Source: Sporomusa acidovorans (GTDB lineage: Bacteria > Bacillota > Negativicutes > Sporomusales > Sporomusaceae). From it: a stretch of 64,000 bases of DNA. A program made the position numbers and the translations under genes. Of this stretch, positions 52,337-60,616 are shown in pieces. The notes beneath the pieces are model-generated. The model ran no database searches. It saw only the letters and a program-made list of their open reading frames with translations, and was not told where the DNA came from. Location of the stretch: NCBI RefSeq assembly GCF_002257695.2, contig NZ_CP155571.1; one strand, given 5' to 3'. Each line of letters opens with the position of its first letter. The stretch's first letter is position 1.

Positions 52337-53791
52337 ATGATGAGTATAGTGAACGAAAAGCTGATTGATACAATCTTGTTTGATGTTGGCAGTACTTTTA
52401 CCAAAGCGACCGCAATGGATAATGTAGCGGGCGAATTGGTCTGGCTGGCCAGAGCGCAGGCCCCTACAACCGTAAAAGATATTAACCGGGGTTTGGGCGC
52501 GGCCTTGGACGGGCTGGCGGCGGCTCTTAACGCCAAAACCATTACGGCCCGTAATGTCCAGGCGACAAGCAGTGCGGCCGGCGGCCTGCGGATGGTAGCC
52601 ATGGGTTTTATGCCCCGGGTTACGGCTAAAGCGGCGAAAGAAGTGGCGATGAATGCCGGAGCCAGGGTCTTAGAGGTCATGTCATTTGAAGACAAGCCGG
52701 AAAATAAACTGGAAATGCTATGTGAGATTCGTCCGGACATTATTCTGTTAGCCGGTGGTACTGACGGCGGCAATCAAGCATCTCTCCTGGAAGATGCGCG
52801 GTTGATTGTGGACAGTAAGGTTAACGCGGTAGTTGTGCTTGCCGGCAATGTCAGCATACAGCCGCAAGTCGAGGCGATTCTTCAGCAGGCAGGGATTCGT
52901 ACAATTCGTGTTGCCAATGTTATGCCCACGATTCACAGCTTAAACGTTAAGCCGGCGCGCGAGGCTATTCACGAGCAGTTTATCCATCAGATTACGGAAG
53001 CCAAAGGGCTTGGCAAGTTAATGGAGCGTTTGACGGTTAAGAAGGTGATTCCTACCCCGGGAGCGGTGCTCTTAGCCACAGAGCTAATGGCGAAAGGCAC
53101 GCGCGAGGAAAAGGGCATCGGTAATCTGGCCGTTGTTGATCTAGGCGGAGCAACCACCGATATTCATTCTGTTTTGCCTTATTTGGAAGAATTGTCGATA
53201 GAAGAAAAGGGCTTGATCGTCACCAATGAAAAGCAATTGTCCTATCGTACCGTGGAGGGTAACTTAGGGTTACGGGTAAGTGCACGGGGAATCCTTGAGG
53301 CTGCCGGGGAAAAGGCGATTCTCGCCCGTGCCGGCCTGGAAGGGGAGTCCTTGGAAAAATCTTTGCATGGCTATGCCGCTCAACTGGAGGCCAATCCGGA
53401 ATACCTGGCTATGTCTAACCAGGATAAATTATTTGACCGGGCTATGGCCGGGGCGGCTGTGGAAATTGCCTTCAAACGCCACGCCGGTTATATCGCTCAG
53501 AGTTTTGATCCGGTCATGGGTATTGTACCGGGTACTCCGGTCGGGAGAGATTTGCGCAGAATCAAAGCAGTAATTGCGGTTGGCGGTATTTTTACAAGCT
53601 TATCAACTGACGAAGCAGCGGCCATTATCCGGGACGCTGTACATAATCCCGGCATATCTTTATTACCTAAGGAAAATATTAGGGTAATCATTGATAAAAC
53701 TTATTTGCTATATGCAATCGGCTTACTGGCTGAATACAGGCCTACGCAAGCATTGCGTTTGGCCAAGCGGCATTTTGGACTGGCAGACTAA
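52337..53791 (+). CDS. MutL-like (glutamate mutase L family) ATPase
   Basis: A 484-aa protein of the MutL/glutamate mutase family, actin/Hsp70-like ATPase fold: F-D-V-G-S-T-F-T-K-A near residue 15 (phosphate 1), I-I-L-L-A-G-G-T-D-G-G near 136, and A-V-V-D-L-G-G-A-T-T-D-I near 264 (phosphate 2). Such proteins accompany B12 carbon-skeleton mutases and are thought to reactivate or protect them. Its place between mii and dml suggests it serves Mgm. It is not the mismatch-repair MutL. Confidence 0.82.
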   Translation: MMSIVNEKLIDTILFDVGSTFTKATAMDNVAGELVWLARAQAPTTVKDINRGLGAALDGLAAALNAKTITARNVQATSSAAGGLRMVAMGFMPRVTAKAAKEVAMNAGARVLEVMSFEDKPENKLEMLCEIRPDIILLAGGTDGGNQASLLEDARLIVDSKVNAVVVLAGNVSIQPQVEAILQQAGIRTIRVANVMPTIHSLNVKPAREAIHEQFIHQITEAKGLGKLMERLTVKKVIPTPGAVLLATELMAKGTREEKGIGNLAVVDLGGATTDIHSVLPYLEELSIEEKGLIVTNEKQLSYRTVEGNLGLRVSARGILEAAGEKAILARAGLEGESLEKSLHGYAAQLEANPEYLAMSNQDKLFDRAMAGAAVEIAFKRHAGYIAQSFDPVMGIVPGTPVGRDLRRIKAVIAVGGIFTSLSTDEAAAIIRDAVHNPGISLLPKENIRVIIDKTYLLYAIGLLAEYRPTQALRLAKRHFGLAD

Positions 53792-53811
53792 GCGATATAG
53801 AGGAGAAAAGT

Positions 53812-54687
53812 ATGAAAAAAACTACACAATTACGACAATTATTAAGCAGAAAACAAATTCTTATCGCCCCGGGAGCGCATGATGCTCTAACGGCTAAAAT
53901 TATTGCGAAGGTTGGTTTTGAGGCGATCTATTTTACCGGGTATGGTCAGGCGGCAAGTCATCTAGGGATGCCTGACGTCGGACTTTTGACCATGACGGAA
54001 ATGGCCGAACGGGTCCGCAATTTTGTGCACTCGGTAGATATACCGGTAATCGCCGACGGCGATACCGGTTTTGGCAATGCCGTAACCTTAATGCGTACTG
54101 TCAGCATGTACGAGGAGAATGGTGCGGCCGCTATTCAACTGGAAGATCAGGTAGCTCCCAAAAAATGTGGCCATATGACTGGGCGTCAGGTTATACCCAG
54201 CGAAGAAATGGTTGGAAAAATAAAAGCCGCAGTGGCGGCCCGCAGGGATCCGGACTTTGTTATTCTCGCGCGCACTGACGCCAGGACAACTCTGGGTATC
54301 GAGGAAGCGATACGCCGGGGGAAGGCTTATGAAGAAGCCGGCGCCGATGTTCTGTTTATTGAATCACCGGAAAATATAGAAGAGATGAAAAGCATTACGT
54401 CCAGTTTCCAGGTTCCGGTATTGGCCAATATGGTTGAGGGGGGCCGTACACCGCTGCTGAATACCAGTGAACTGGAAAAGATCGGCTATAATCTGGTAAT
54501 TTATCCTACGGCATCAACCTATGTTACGGCGCAGGCGATGTTTAATTTGATGAACGAACTGAAAGATAAAGGAACAACGCAAGAATTTATTGATAAAATG
54601 ATTCCCTTTAGCCAATTTAACGAACTGATTGGTTTGCCGAAAATTCGTCAGCTGGAAGATGAATACTTACCTAAGCTTACTAAGTGA
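53812..54687 (+). CDS. dml: 2,3-dimethylmalate lyase (isocitrate lyase/PEP mutase family)
   Basis: A 291-aa barrel enzyme. G-A-H-D-A-L-T-A-K near residue 21, Y-F-T-G-Y-G-Q-A-A-S near 43, the metal site I-A-D-G-D-T-G-F-G-N near 81, E-D-Q-V-A-P-K-K-C-G-H near 109 (the K-K-C-G-H catalytic loop) and A-R-T-D-A near 151. It splits (2R,3S)-2,3-dimethylmalate into propionate and pyruvate, the last step of the pathway. AGAGGAGAAAAGT precedes the ATG. Confidence 0.92.
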   Translation: MKKTTQLRQLLSRKQILIAPGAHDALTAKIIAKVGFEAIYFTGYGQAASHLGMPDVGLLTMTEMAERVRNFVHSVDIPVIADGDTGFGNAVTLMRTVSMYEENGAAAIQLEDQVAPKKCGHMTGRQVIPSEEMVGKIKAAVAARRDPDFVILARTDARTTLGIEEAIRRGKAYEEAGADVLFIESPENIEEMKSITSSFQVPVLANMVEGGRTPLLNTSELEKIGYNLVIYPTASTYVTAQAMFNLMNELKDKGTTQEFIDKMIPFSQFNELIGLPKIRQLEDEYLPKLTK

Positions 54688-54691
54688 GCTT

Positions 54692-54783
54692 GTTTCAGCA
54701 AAGCTGAAACGTCGGGGGTTCAGGTGGAGAGGCAATTCCACCTGAACTGACGCCGTCTATAGAGGCGGGAGTCTTGACTCGCC
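54692..54783 (+). other. Cluster of three hairpins between dml and ndhS
   Basis: Hairpin 1: GTTTCAGC/GCTGAAAC (54692-54710). Hairpin 2: GTTCAGGTGGA/TCCACCTGAAC, perfect 11 bp (54718-54747). Hairpin 3: GGCGGGAGTC/GACTCGCC with a bulge (54764-54783). No T run follows, so it is not an ordinary terminator. The region is 190 nt and non-coding. It may set different mRNA levels of the two operon halves or be a regulatory RNA. Confidence 0.6.
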
Positions 54784-54881
54784 GATTATGATGAAGAAGC
54801 TGTATACCATGGTGAAATGAGTAGCACTTTCTTACTGTCAGCTTTTCAATTATCTAATTATTTGCTATTGGAGAGGTGAAA

Positions 54882-55343
54882 ATGGAAAAAAGCAAGATTA
54901 GTTTCAGCTTGAATGGTCAAAGGGTTTCGGCAGAAGTACCTACTGATCGGTTACTCGTAGACTTTTTGCGTGATGACCTCAATCTTACCGGCACGAAGAA
55001 GGGATGCAACGTCGGCGAATGCGGTGCCTGTACAGTGATTATGGATGGAAGTACGGTCAATTCTTGTCTGGTGCTGGCGGCAACGGTTGATGGGGCGGAA
55101 ATTACTACGGTCGAGGGAATCAGTACAGGAGAAATTAGCGCCTTGCAACAAGCGTTTCTTGATTATGGCGCCGTACAGTGCGGCTTTTGCACTCCGGGAA
55201 TGCTCATGTCGGCCAAGGCGCTGCTGGATAAAAATCCCCGGCCTACGCGGGAGGAAATACAAACAGCCATTTCCGGGAACCTGTGCCGGTGCACCGGCTA
55301 TAAAAAAATAGTTGACTCTGTAGAAGCGGCTGCCAACGCTTAG
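54882..55343 (+). CDS. ndhS: Nicotinate dehydrogenase, small [2Fe-2S] subunit
   Basis: A 153-aa subunit of the xanthine dehydrogenase family. The plant-type cluster is G-C-N-V-G-E-C-G-A-C-T-V with a later Cys in N-S-C-L near residues 41-65. The second cluster is Q-C-G-F-C-T-P-G-M and G-N-L-C-R-C-T-G-Y near 100-143. ATG 54882 follows GGAGAGG. It carries electrons from the molybdenum site to the FAD subunit. Confidence 0.93.
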   Translation: MEKSKISFSLNGQRVSAEVPTDRLLVDFLRDDLNLTGTKKGCNVGECGACTVIMDGSTVNSCLVLAATVDGAEITTVEGISTGEISALQQAFLDYGAVQCGFCTPGMLMSAKALLDKNPRPTREEIQTAISGNLCRCTGYKKIVDSVEAAANA

Positions 55344-55358
55344 AAAGGAGAATGATTA

Positions 55359-56633
55359 ATGGAGGGAACGGGTGTTGGGGCTTCGGTTATCCGAAAAGAC
55401 GCGCTGTACAAAGTAACAGGAAAAGCCATTTTTGCCGCTGATATTAAGCGCCCGGGCATGTTACATGCAAAAGTGCTGCGCAGCAAGGTCCCGCACGCTA
55501 TGGTGGAAGCGATCGATACACGCCAGGCTGCGGCGTATCCGGGAGTAGTTAAAGTGTTGACGGCAAACGATATCCCGGGGACCAATAATAATGGAATTAT
55601 TGTTAAAGATGAGCCGGTTTTGGTGAAAGACAAAATTTGTAGAATCGGTGACGCCATTGCCCTGGTTGCGGCGGAATCGGAAAAAGCGGCAGCAGAGGCT
55701 GTGAATTTAATTGAAGTTAAACTCAAAGAATTGCCGCCGGTGTTTGATCCGCTGGAAGCCATGCAGCCGGGAGCGCCTCTTGTTCATGCCAGCAATATTC
55801 TTTGTTTGCAAAAAATTCGCAAAGGAGATATCGAGGCAGGATTTGCCGCGGCAGATATCATTGTGGAAAATGTCTATCGCACGCAACAGGTTGCGCATTC
55901 CTTCATTGAGCCTGAAGCCGGCGTAGCGGAATACAATGGGACAGATATTACCCTGTGGGTATCAACCCAGAATGCTCATTACGACCGGGGCGAAGTTGCC
56001 CGGACAATGAACATGGATGCCAGCCGTGTGCGGATTATCCAGACCGTTACCGGCGGGGGATTCGGCGGTAAATTAGACATATCGGTGCAGTGCTATATCG
56101 CCTTGCTCGCTTACTATACGGGGCGTCCGGTAAAACTTGTTTATGACCGGGAAGAATCGATGATATGTTCCAGCAAGCGGCATCCCTACTATATGGAATA
56201 TAAAACCGGGGCAACGAAGAATGGTAAACTTACGGCACTTAAGGCTAAAATTGTCGGCGATACGGGGGCCTATGCGTCGTATGGTCCCGGCGTCCTGACA
56301 CGGGCGGCCGTACATGCTACCGGACCTTATGAAGTACCTAACGTATGGGTAGATGCTTATGGCGTTTATACGAATAATCCTATGGCGGGCGCGATGCGTG
56401 GTTTTGGGGTGCCGCAGGTAGCTTTCGCCCATGAATCGCAGATGAATCTGCTGGCCGAAAAATTAGGAATTACGCCTTTGGAGATTCGCTTGCGCAATGC
56501 CCTTGTCCGTGGCAGCCTTACGGCTACCGGACAATTGATGCAGGATAGTGTGGGGATCATAGAAACCCTTAAGCAGGCCGTGAAACAGGCAGGCATACTG
56601 AGTCCGGCGGTTAAGCAGGAGGGGAAGCCATGA
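55359..56633 (+). CDS. ndhL: Nicotinate dehydrogenase, large molybdopterin subunit
   Basis: A 424-aa protein covering the first half of a xanthine dehydrogenase-type molybdopterin subunit. It has K-V-T-G-K-A-I-F-A-A-D near the start, T-Q-N-A-H-Y-D-R and the molybdopterin segment G-G-G-F-G-G-K near residue 233, then A-M-R-G-F-G-V-P-Q near 345. In most relatives this is one chain of about 760 residues; splitting into NdhL and NdhM is specific to the E. barkeri-type enzyme. The stop overlaps ndhM by 4 bp. Confidence 0.92.
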   Translation: MEGTGVGASVIRKDALYKVTGKAIFAADIKRPGMLHAKVLRSKVPHAMVEAIDTRQAAAYPGVVKVLTANDIPGTNNNGIIVKDEPVLVKDKICRIGDAIALVAAESEKAAAEAVNLIEVKLKELPPVFDPLEAMQPGAPLVHASNILCLQKIRKGDIEAGFAAADIIVENVYRTQQVAHSFIEPEAGVAEYNGTDITLWVSTQNAHYDRGEVARTMNMDASRVRIIQTVTGGGFGGKLDISVQCYIALLAYYTGRPVKLVYDREESMICSSKRHPYYMEYKTGATKNGKLTALKAKIVGDTGAYASYGPGVLTRAAVHATGPYEVPNVWVDAYGVYTNNPMAGAMRGFGVPQVAFAHESQMNLLAEKLGITPLEIRLRNALVRGSLTATGQLMQDSVGIIETLKQAVKQAGILSPAVKQEGKP

Positions 56634-57637
56634 AAAAAAGAGGTGTAGGAATTGGCTGTATGTGGTATGGCATCGGCAATACCGGGCTGCCTAATCCGTC
56701 AGGTGCCTACGTGGAATGGCATAGTGACGGGTCCGTTAATGTTTTGTCGGGTTGCGCCGATATAGGACAAGGATCGGATACCGTATTAGCGCAAATCGTC
56801 GGCGAAGAATTAGGCGTTCCCTACGACATGATAACCGTTATTTCTGCCGATACATTTGTGACGCCGGATGGCGGCGCGACATCGGCGAGTCGCCAAACTT
56901 ACATTTCCGGCAATGCGGTTAGATTAGCCGCAAAAGAAGCTAAAAGAAATGTTGTCAGCGAAGCCGCGCAAGCATTAACGGTACGTGAAGCCGAAATTAG
57001 CTTTGCCGATGGCTATGTCTGTGTGAACGGCCATAAAACCGAATTACTAGTTAAAAATGTTATCGCGACATGCCGGAGCAAGGGGATTTTAACACTCGGC
57101 CATGGCTGGTTTAACCCCGATACAACCAGGCTTGATCCGGAAACCGGGCAGGGACGGCCTTTTGGTACGTATGCTTTTGCCACTCAGGTTGTGGAGATTG
57201 AGGTTGATACCGGAACCGGCAAGATTGATGTTACCAGAGTAGTGGCGGCCCATGATGTGGGGAAGGCCATCAATCCGCGGCAGGTTGAAGGGCAAATTGA
57301 AGGCGGCGGCTTGATGGGCATGAGCTTTGGTGTTCTTGAGGAAATTCATGTACAGAACGGCATGATAAAGAATGCCAATTTTGATTCCTATCTGATTCCG
57401 ACAGCGCTGGATGCCCCGGAAATTGAAACCATTATTGTTGAAGAACATGAGCCATCCGGCCCGTTCGGCGCTAAGGGTGTGGGGGAGCCGGCACTGATTC
57501 CTACGGCGGCTGCTATAGCCAATGCAGTATATGACGCTATTGGCGTCAGAATTTATAGTTTGCCGATTACGCCGGAAAAAGTATTGGCTGCTTTGGCGGA
57601 AAAAGGGCGGCAACCTGGGAAGCACGATGAATGTTGA
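56630..57637 (+). CDS. ndhM: Nicotinate dehydrogenase, medium molybdopterin subunit
   Basis: A 335-aa protein covering the second half of the molybdopterin subunit. G-C-A-D-I-G-Q-G-S-D-T-V near residue 42, D-G-G-A-T-S-A-S-R-Q-T near 82 and the catalytic glutamate in G-A-K-G-V-G-E-P-A-L near 287. The complex hydroxylates nicotinate to 6-hydroxynicotinate; in E. barkeri the site also needs labile selenium. An AAGCAGGAGGGGAAGCC site precedes the ATG inside ndhL. Confidence 0.92.
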   Translation: MKKRGVGIGCMWYGIGNTGLPNPSGAYVEWHSDGSVNVLSGCADIGQGSDTVLAQIVGEELGVPYDMITVISADTFVTPDGGATSASRQTYISGNAVRLAAKEAKRNVVSEAAQALTVREAEISFADGYVCVNGHKTELLVKNVIATCRSKGILTLGHGWFNPDTTRLDPETGQGRPFGTYAFATQVVEIEVDTGTGKIDVTRVVAAHDVGKAINPRQVEGQIEGGGLMGMSFGVLEEIHVQNGMIKNANFDSYLIPTALDAPEIETIIVEEHEPSGPFGAKGVGEPALIPTAAAIANAVYDAIGVRIYSLPITPEKVLAALAEKGRQPGKHDEC

Positions 57638-57670
57638 GTTAGAAATGCAATAAAAGGGGGAGAGAAAAAA

Positions 57671-59011
57671 ATGGCAAGTGTTACACAACGTTTAGAAAAC
57701 CTGCCATTAGGGAAATGGCACTGGCGTTTGTTAGGTATTATTGCTGTGGGCTGGGCATTTGATGCGATGGATACGGGGATTGTTTCCTTTGTGCTGCCCA
57801 AATTGATGGCAATTTGGCAGCTTAGTTCCGCCCAAATAGGCTTTATCGGCAGCATGGGCTTAGTAGGCATGGCCGTGGGTGCCGCTTTGGCCGGTACGCT
57901 GGCGGATTACATGGGGCGCAAAAAAGTGCTGGCGGCAACTTTGCTTATATACGGTCTGGGAACCGGCGCCTGCGGGTTTGCCTGGAGCTATGAATCCCTA
58001 TTGGTATTTCGCTTTATCGTTGGTTTTGGTCTTGGCGGCCAGGTGCCGGTTGCTGTAACGTTAATGAGTGAGTATTCACCGACCAAATATCGCGGCCGGA
58101 TGATTGTCTTGTTAGAAAGTTCGTGGGCGTTCGGCTGGCTGGCAGCGGCAATTATTTCCTACCTTGTTATTCCTAAATACGGCTGGCAGCTTGCCTTCTA
58201 TGTCGGCGCGTTCCCAGTAATTTGGGTGTTTTATTTGTGGTGGCATGTGCCGGAATCGGCCCACTATCTTATCAAAAAGGGCCAACTCCAACAAGCACAC
58301 GAATTAGTGTGTAGTGTTGAACGCTCACTGGGCGTGCCCTGCGGCGAGCCTCCGCAAGAATCCGACGTGGCGGCACCTGCTAAAAGTGTATTTTCCCTTG
58401 CCAAATTGTTTACGGGTCCTTATCTCAAAAAAACAATATGTCTGTGGATTTTGTGGTTTGGTGTCGTATTCTCTTATTACGGAATTTTCATGTGGCTGCC
58501 TACGCTGCTTGTTAAAGCGGGGCACAGTATGGTTCAGTCTTTCGAATTCGTATTGTGGATGACTTTAGCCCAAATTCCCGGCTATTTTACTGCGGCCGCA
58601 CTTGTTGATAAGATTGGCCGTAAGCCAACGATATCGGCCTTCCTTATTCTATGTGCCGGTACGGCCTATATGTTTGGGACGGCAGCTACCTGGAACGAAA
58701 TTCTGATTTGGGGCTGCCTGATGTCGTTCTTTAACCTGGGTGCCTGGGGGCTGATGTATACCTATACACCGGAATTGTATCCCACCGAGGCCCGTGCTTC
58801 CGGTACTGGCTGGGCCGGTGCGTTCGGACGTATTGGCGGTATGCTGGCACCGCTGGTAGTTGGTGCGATGTTTACCGGTCCGGACAAGTTCTCGCTGGTG
58901 TTTGCGATGTTTGCCGGTGTATTAATCTTTATTGCCTTAAATGTACTGGTCCTGGGTGAAGAGACCATGAACAAGTCCCTGGAAGCGACAGATCAGTCAA
59001 AATCTTGTTGA
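57671..59011 (+). CDS. MFS transporter, probable nicotinate permease
   Basis: A 446-aa protein with 12 membrane helices, NiaP/AAHS type: W-A-F-D-A-M-D-T-G near residue 36, the loop D-Y-M-G-R-K-K-V near 79, P-T-K-Y-R-G-R near 138, D-K-I-G-R-K near 313, and P-E-L-Y-P-T-E-A-R near 371. It is a paralogue of the transporter at 40.8 kb. It lies in the middle of the catabolic genes, so nicotinate uptake is the likely job. Confidence 0.87.
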   Translation: MASVTQRLENLPLGKWHWRLLGIIAVGWAFDAMDTGIVSFVLPKLMAIWQLSSAQIGFIGSMGLVGMAVGAALAGTLADYMGRKKVLAATLLIYGLGTGACGFAWSYESLLVFRFIVGFGLGGQVPVAVTLMSEYSPTKYRGRMIVLLESSWAFGWLAAAIISYLVIPKYGWQLAFYVGAFPVIWVFYLWWHVPESAHYLIKKGQLQQAHELVCSVERSLGVPCGEPPQESDVAAPAKSVFSLAKLFTGPYLKKTICLWILWFGVVFSYYGIFMWLPTLLVKAGHSMVQSFEFVLWMTLAQIPGYFTAAALVDKIGRKPTISAFLILCAGTAYMFGTAATWNEILIWGCLMSFFNLGAWGLMYTYTPELYPTEARASGTGWAGAFGRIGGMLAPLVVGAMFTGPDKFSLVFAMFAGVLIFIALNVLVLGEETMNKSLEATDQSKSC

Positions 59012-59028
59012 AAACATCAATAGTCTGT

Positions 59029-59056
59029 CTGGGCAGAGAAAAGATTCTCTGCCCAG
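59029..59056 (+). other. Intercistronic hairpin before hnr
   Basis: CTGGGCAGAGA (59029-59039) and TCTCTGCCCAG (59046-59056) form a perfect 11-bp stem with a 6-nt loop. No T run follows. It stands between the transporter and hnr and may protect or process the mRNA. Confidence 0.65.
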
Positions 59057-59104
59057 CCTATACACACTATAGGAAATTACAAAGTTGATTCAGAGAGGAG
59101 CTGT

Positions 59105-60616
59105 ATGATGTTAGTTGATAAAGAACTTTGTAAAGGCTGTGGAATTTGTGTAAAAAACTGTCCGGTGGGAGCCATTGGTCTTGTCGATAAAAAAGCGGAA
59201 ATTTATGAAGCCTGTGCAAGCTGCGGTGTTTGTCTAAGGGTCTGTCCGGCTGGCGCTATTACTAGAAGGGAAGAGCCTGCTGCTCAGGCCGTCAAATGCC
59301 GTTCCTGTCCTGTTGAATGTGAAATTAAGCCGGAGTTTCAGGGCGCTTGTCGGCGTTATACTAATGTTGACGGTAGACTTGTTCGGAACAGACCGCTGGC
59401 AATTACGAATACAAATTCCGGCGCTGCGCACCCGGAAGTTCCGGCTAAGCCGCTCATCACGGCGGTCGGTTCCGGGACCGAATATCCGTGCTGTAAGCCG
59501 GCGCCGCACATTGTCGCCGATTCCGTGGACGGTGTCGAAGTGGTAACGGTCGTCACGGAAGCACCGCTGAGTTATAGCGGGATTAAGGTGAAAATTGACT
59601 GTAACCGTCATATTGGCGCTGAGGGGGCTAAGGTGCGTCGCGAAGGCCAAGTAATTGGCATGGTTGATACGGAAGAATATGGAGCAAAAATGCTGTCAAT
59701 CGGCGGTGCCAATATTTTAAGTAGCGGCAGAGCCGGTTTCATGGCCGCCAGAACAATCGTACAAATTGCCAATGGTGAGCGGGTAACGCTGCAGGTTGAG
59801 CAAGGCAGCAAACTGGAATTGCAGGTCGGCCATGCGCCAATCATTGATGATATAGCCGAAGAAAAAATGCGGGTAGGCTGCGGCAGTGCGACAATTGGGA
59901 TGTTTGCCGGCCAGTTGTCCAAAGTAGTGGATGAGGCTATTATTTTAGATTATCATGTCATTGGCTTGTTGTCCGAGCACCGTGCCGGGGAAGAAGTCGG
60001 GATGAAATTCAGCGGGGTTGTAGTCAATGGACGGAAAAGTACCCGCGGACGTTATTTTGGTGAGGCGGGACACGGCTGGGGCGGCACCCATATCGAGACT
60101 CCGATTCAGGCGGTTAAAGCCGTTGACATGCATCTAGCGCAGGCGGGCATGAAAATTCTTGTTACGGAAACTACCGGTCAAAAGGCGGGATTATTAGAAG
60201 TACAAGCTGACGGGTCGGTAAAAGAAGTCGCGATGACGTCTGATGTGCAGGCGGCTGTTGACCTAATTGCCGCTAATTGTGAAGATGCCAGAGTGGCCGC
60301 TGTTTATGTCGGCGGCACAGGCGGCAGTGCCCGGGCGGGTGTTACAAACTATCCGATTAAGCTGTCAAAAGCGGTTCACGCTAATGAAGCCAAGCTGACA
60401 ATCGGCGGGGCACCGACATTTATTTTGCCCGGTGGCGGTATTAACTTTATGGTGGATGTGGAAAAGGTCGTTCCTAAGGCTTTTACCTGGGTGGCTACGC
60501 CGGCTACAGTTGTGCCGGTCGAATATACGCTCACCAAAGAAACGTATCAGAAAATTGGCGGCCATATGGGACATATACGCCCTGTGGGTGAGGTTGCAGC
60601 GGAGCAGAAAGAATGA
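59105..60616 (+). CDS. hnr: 6-hydroxynicotinate reductase
   Basis: A 503-aa iron-sulfur flavoprotein. Two ferredoxin [4Fe-4S] motifs open it: C-K-G-C-G-I-C-V-K-N-C-P at 9-20 and C-A-S-C-G-V-C-L-R-V-C-P at about 39-50. A further group C-R-S-C-P-V-E-C ... G-A-C near 64-81 may hold the [2Fe-2S] cluster. The E. barkeri enzyme has exactly these cluster types plus a covalently bound flavin, and reduces 6-hydroxynicotinate to 1,4,5,6-tetrahydro-6-oxonicotinate with ferredoxin. It overlaps the UPF0280 gene by 4 bp. The covalent flavin site is not clear; G-S-A-R-A-G-V-T near 400 resembles an ApbE acceptor only loosely. Confidence 0.92.
   Translation: MMLVDKELCKGCGICVKNCPVGAIGLVDKKAEIYEACASCGVCLRVCPAGAITRREEPAAQAVKCRSCPVECEIKPEFQGACRRYTNVDGRLVRNRPLAITNTNSGAAHPEVPAKPLITAVGSGTEYPCCKPAPHIVADSVDGVEVVTVVTEAPLSYSGIKVKIDCNRHIGAEGAKVRREGQVIGMVDTEEYGAKMLSIGGANILSSGRAGFMAARTIVQIANGERVTLQVEQGSKLELQVGHAPIIDDIAEEKMRVGCGSATIGMFAGQLSKVVDEAIILDYHVIGLLSEHRAGEEVGMKFSGVVVNGRKSTRGRYFGEAGHGWGGTHIETPIQAVKAVDMHLAQAGMKILVTETTGQKAGLLEVQADGSVKEVAMTSDVQAAVDLIAANCEDARVAAVYVGGTGGSARAGVTNYPIKLSKAVHANEAKLTIGGAPTFILPGGGINFMVDVEKVVPKAFTWVATPATVVPVEYTLTKETYQKIGGHMGHIRPVGEVAAEQKE

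Noticed and set aside
52337..53791. MutL-like protein as a DNA mismatch repair protein
   Set aside because: It has the actin/Hsp70-type phosphate motifs of the glutamate mutase L family, not the GHKL ATPase motifs of repair MutL.
54692..54783. Hairpins as a SECIS element for a selenoprotein
   Set aside because: Bacterial SECIS hairpins lie directly after an in-frame UGA. No nicotinate dehydrogenase gene here has an internal UGA, and the selenium of this enzyme class is a labile cofactor.
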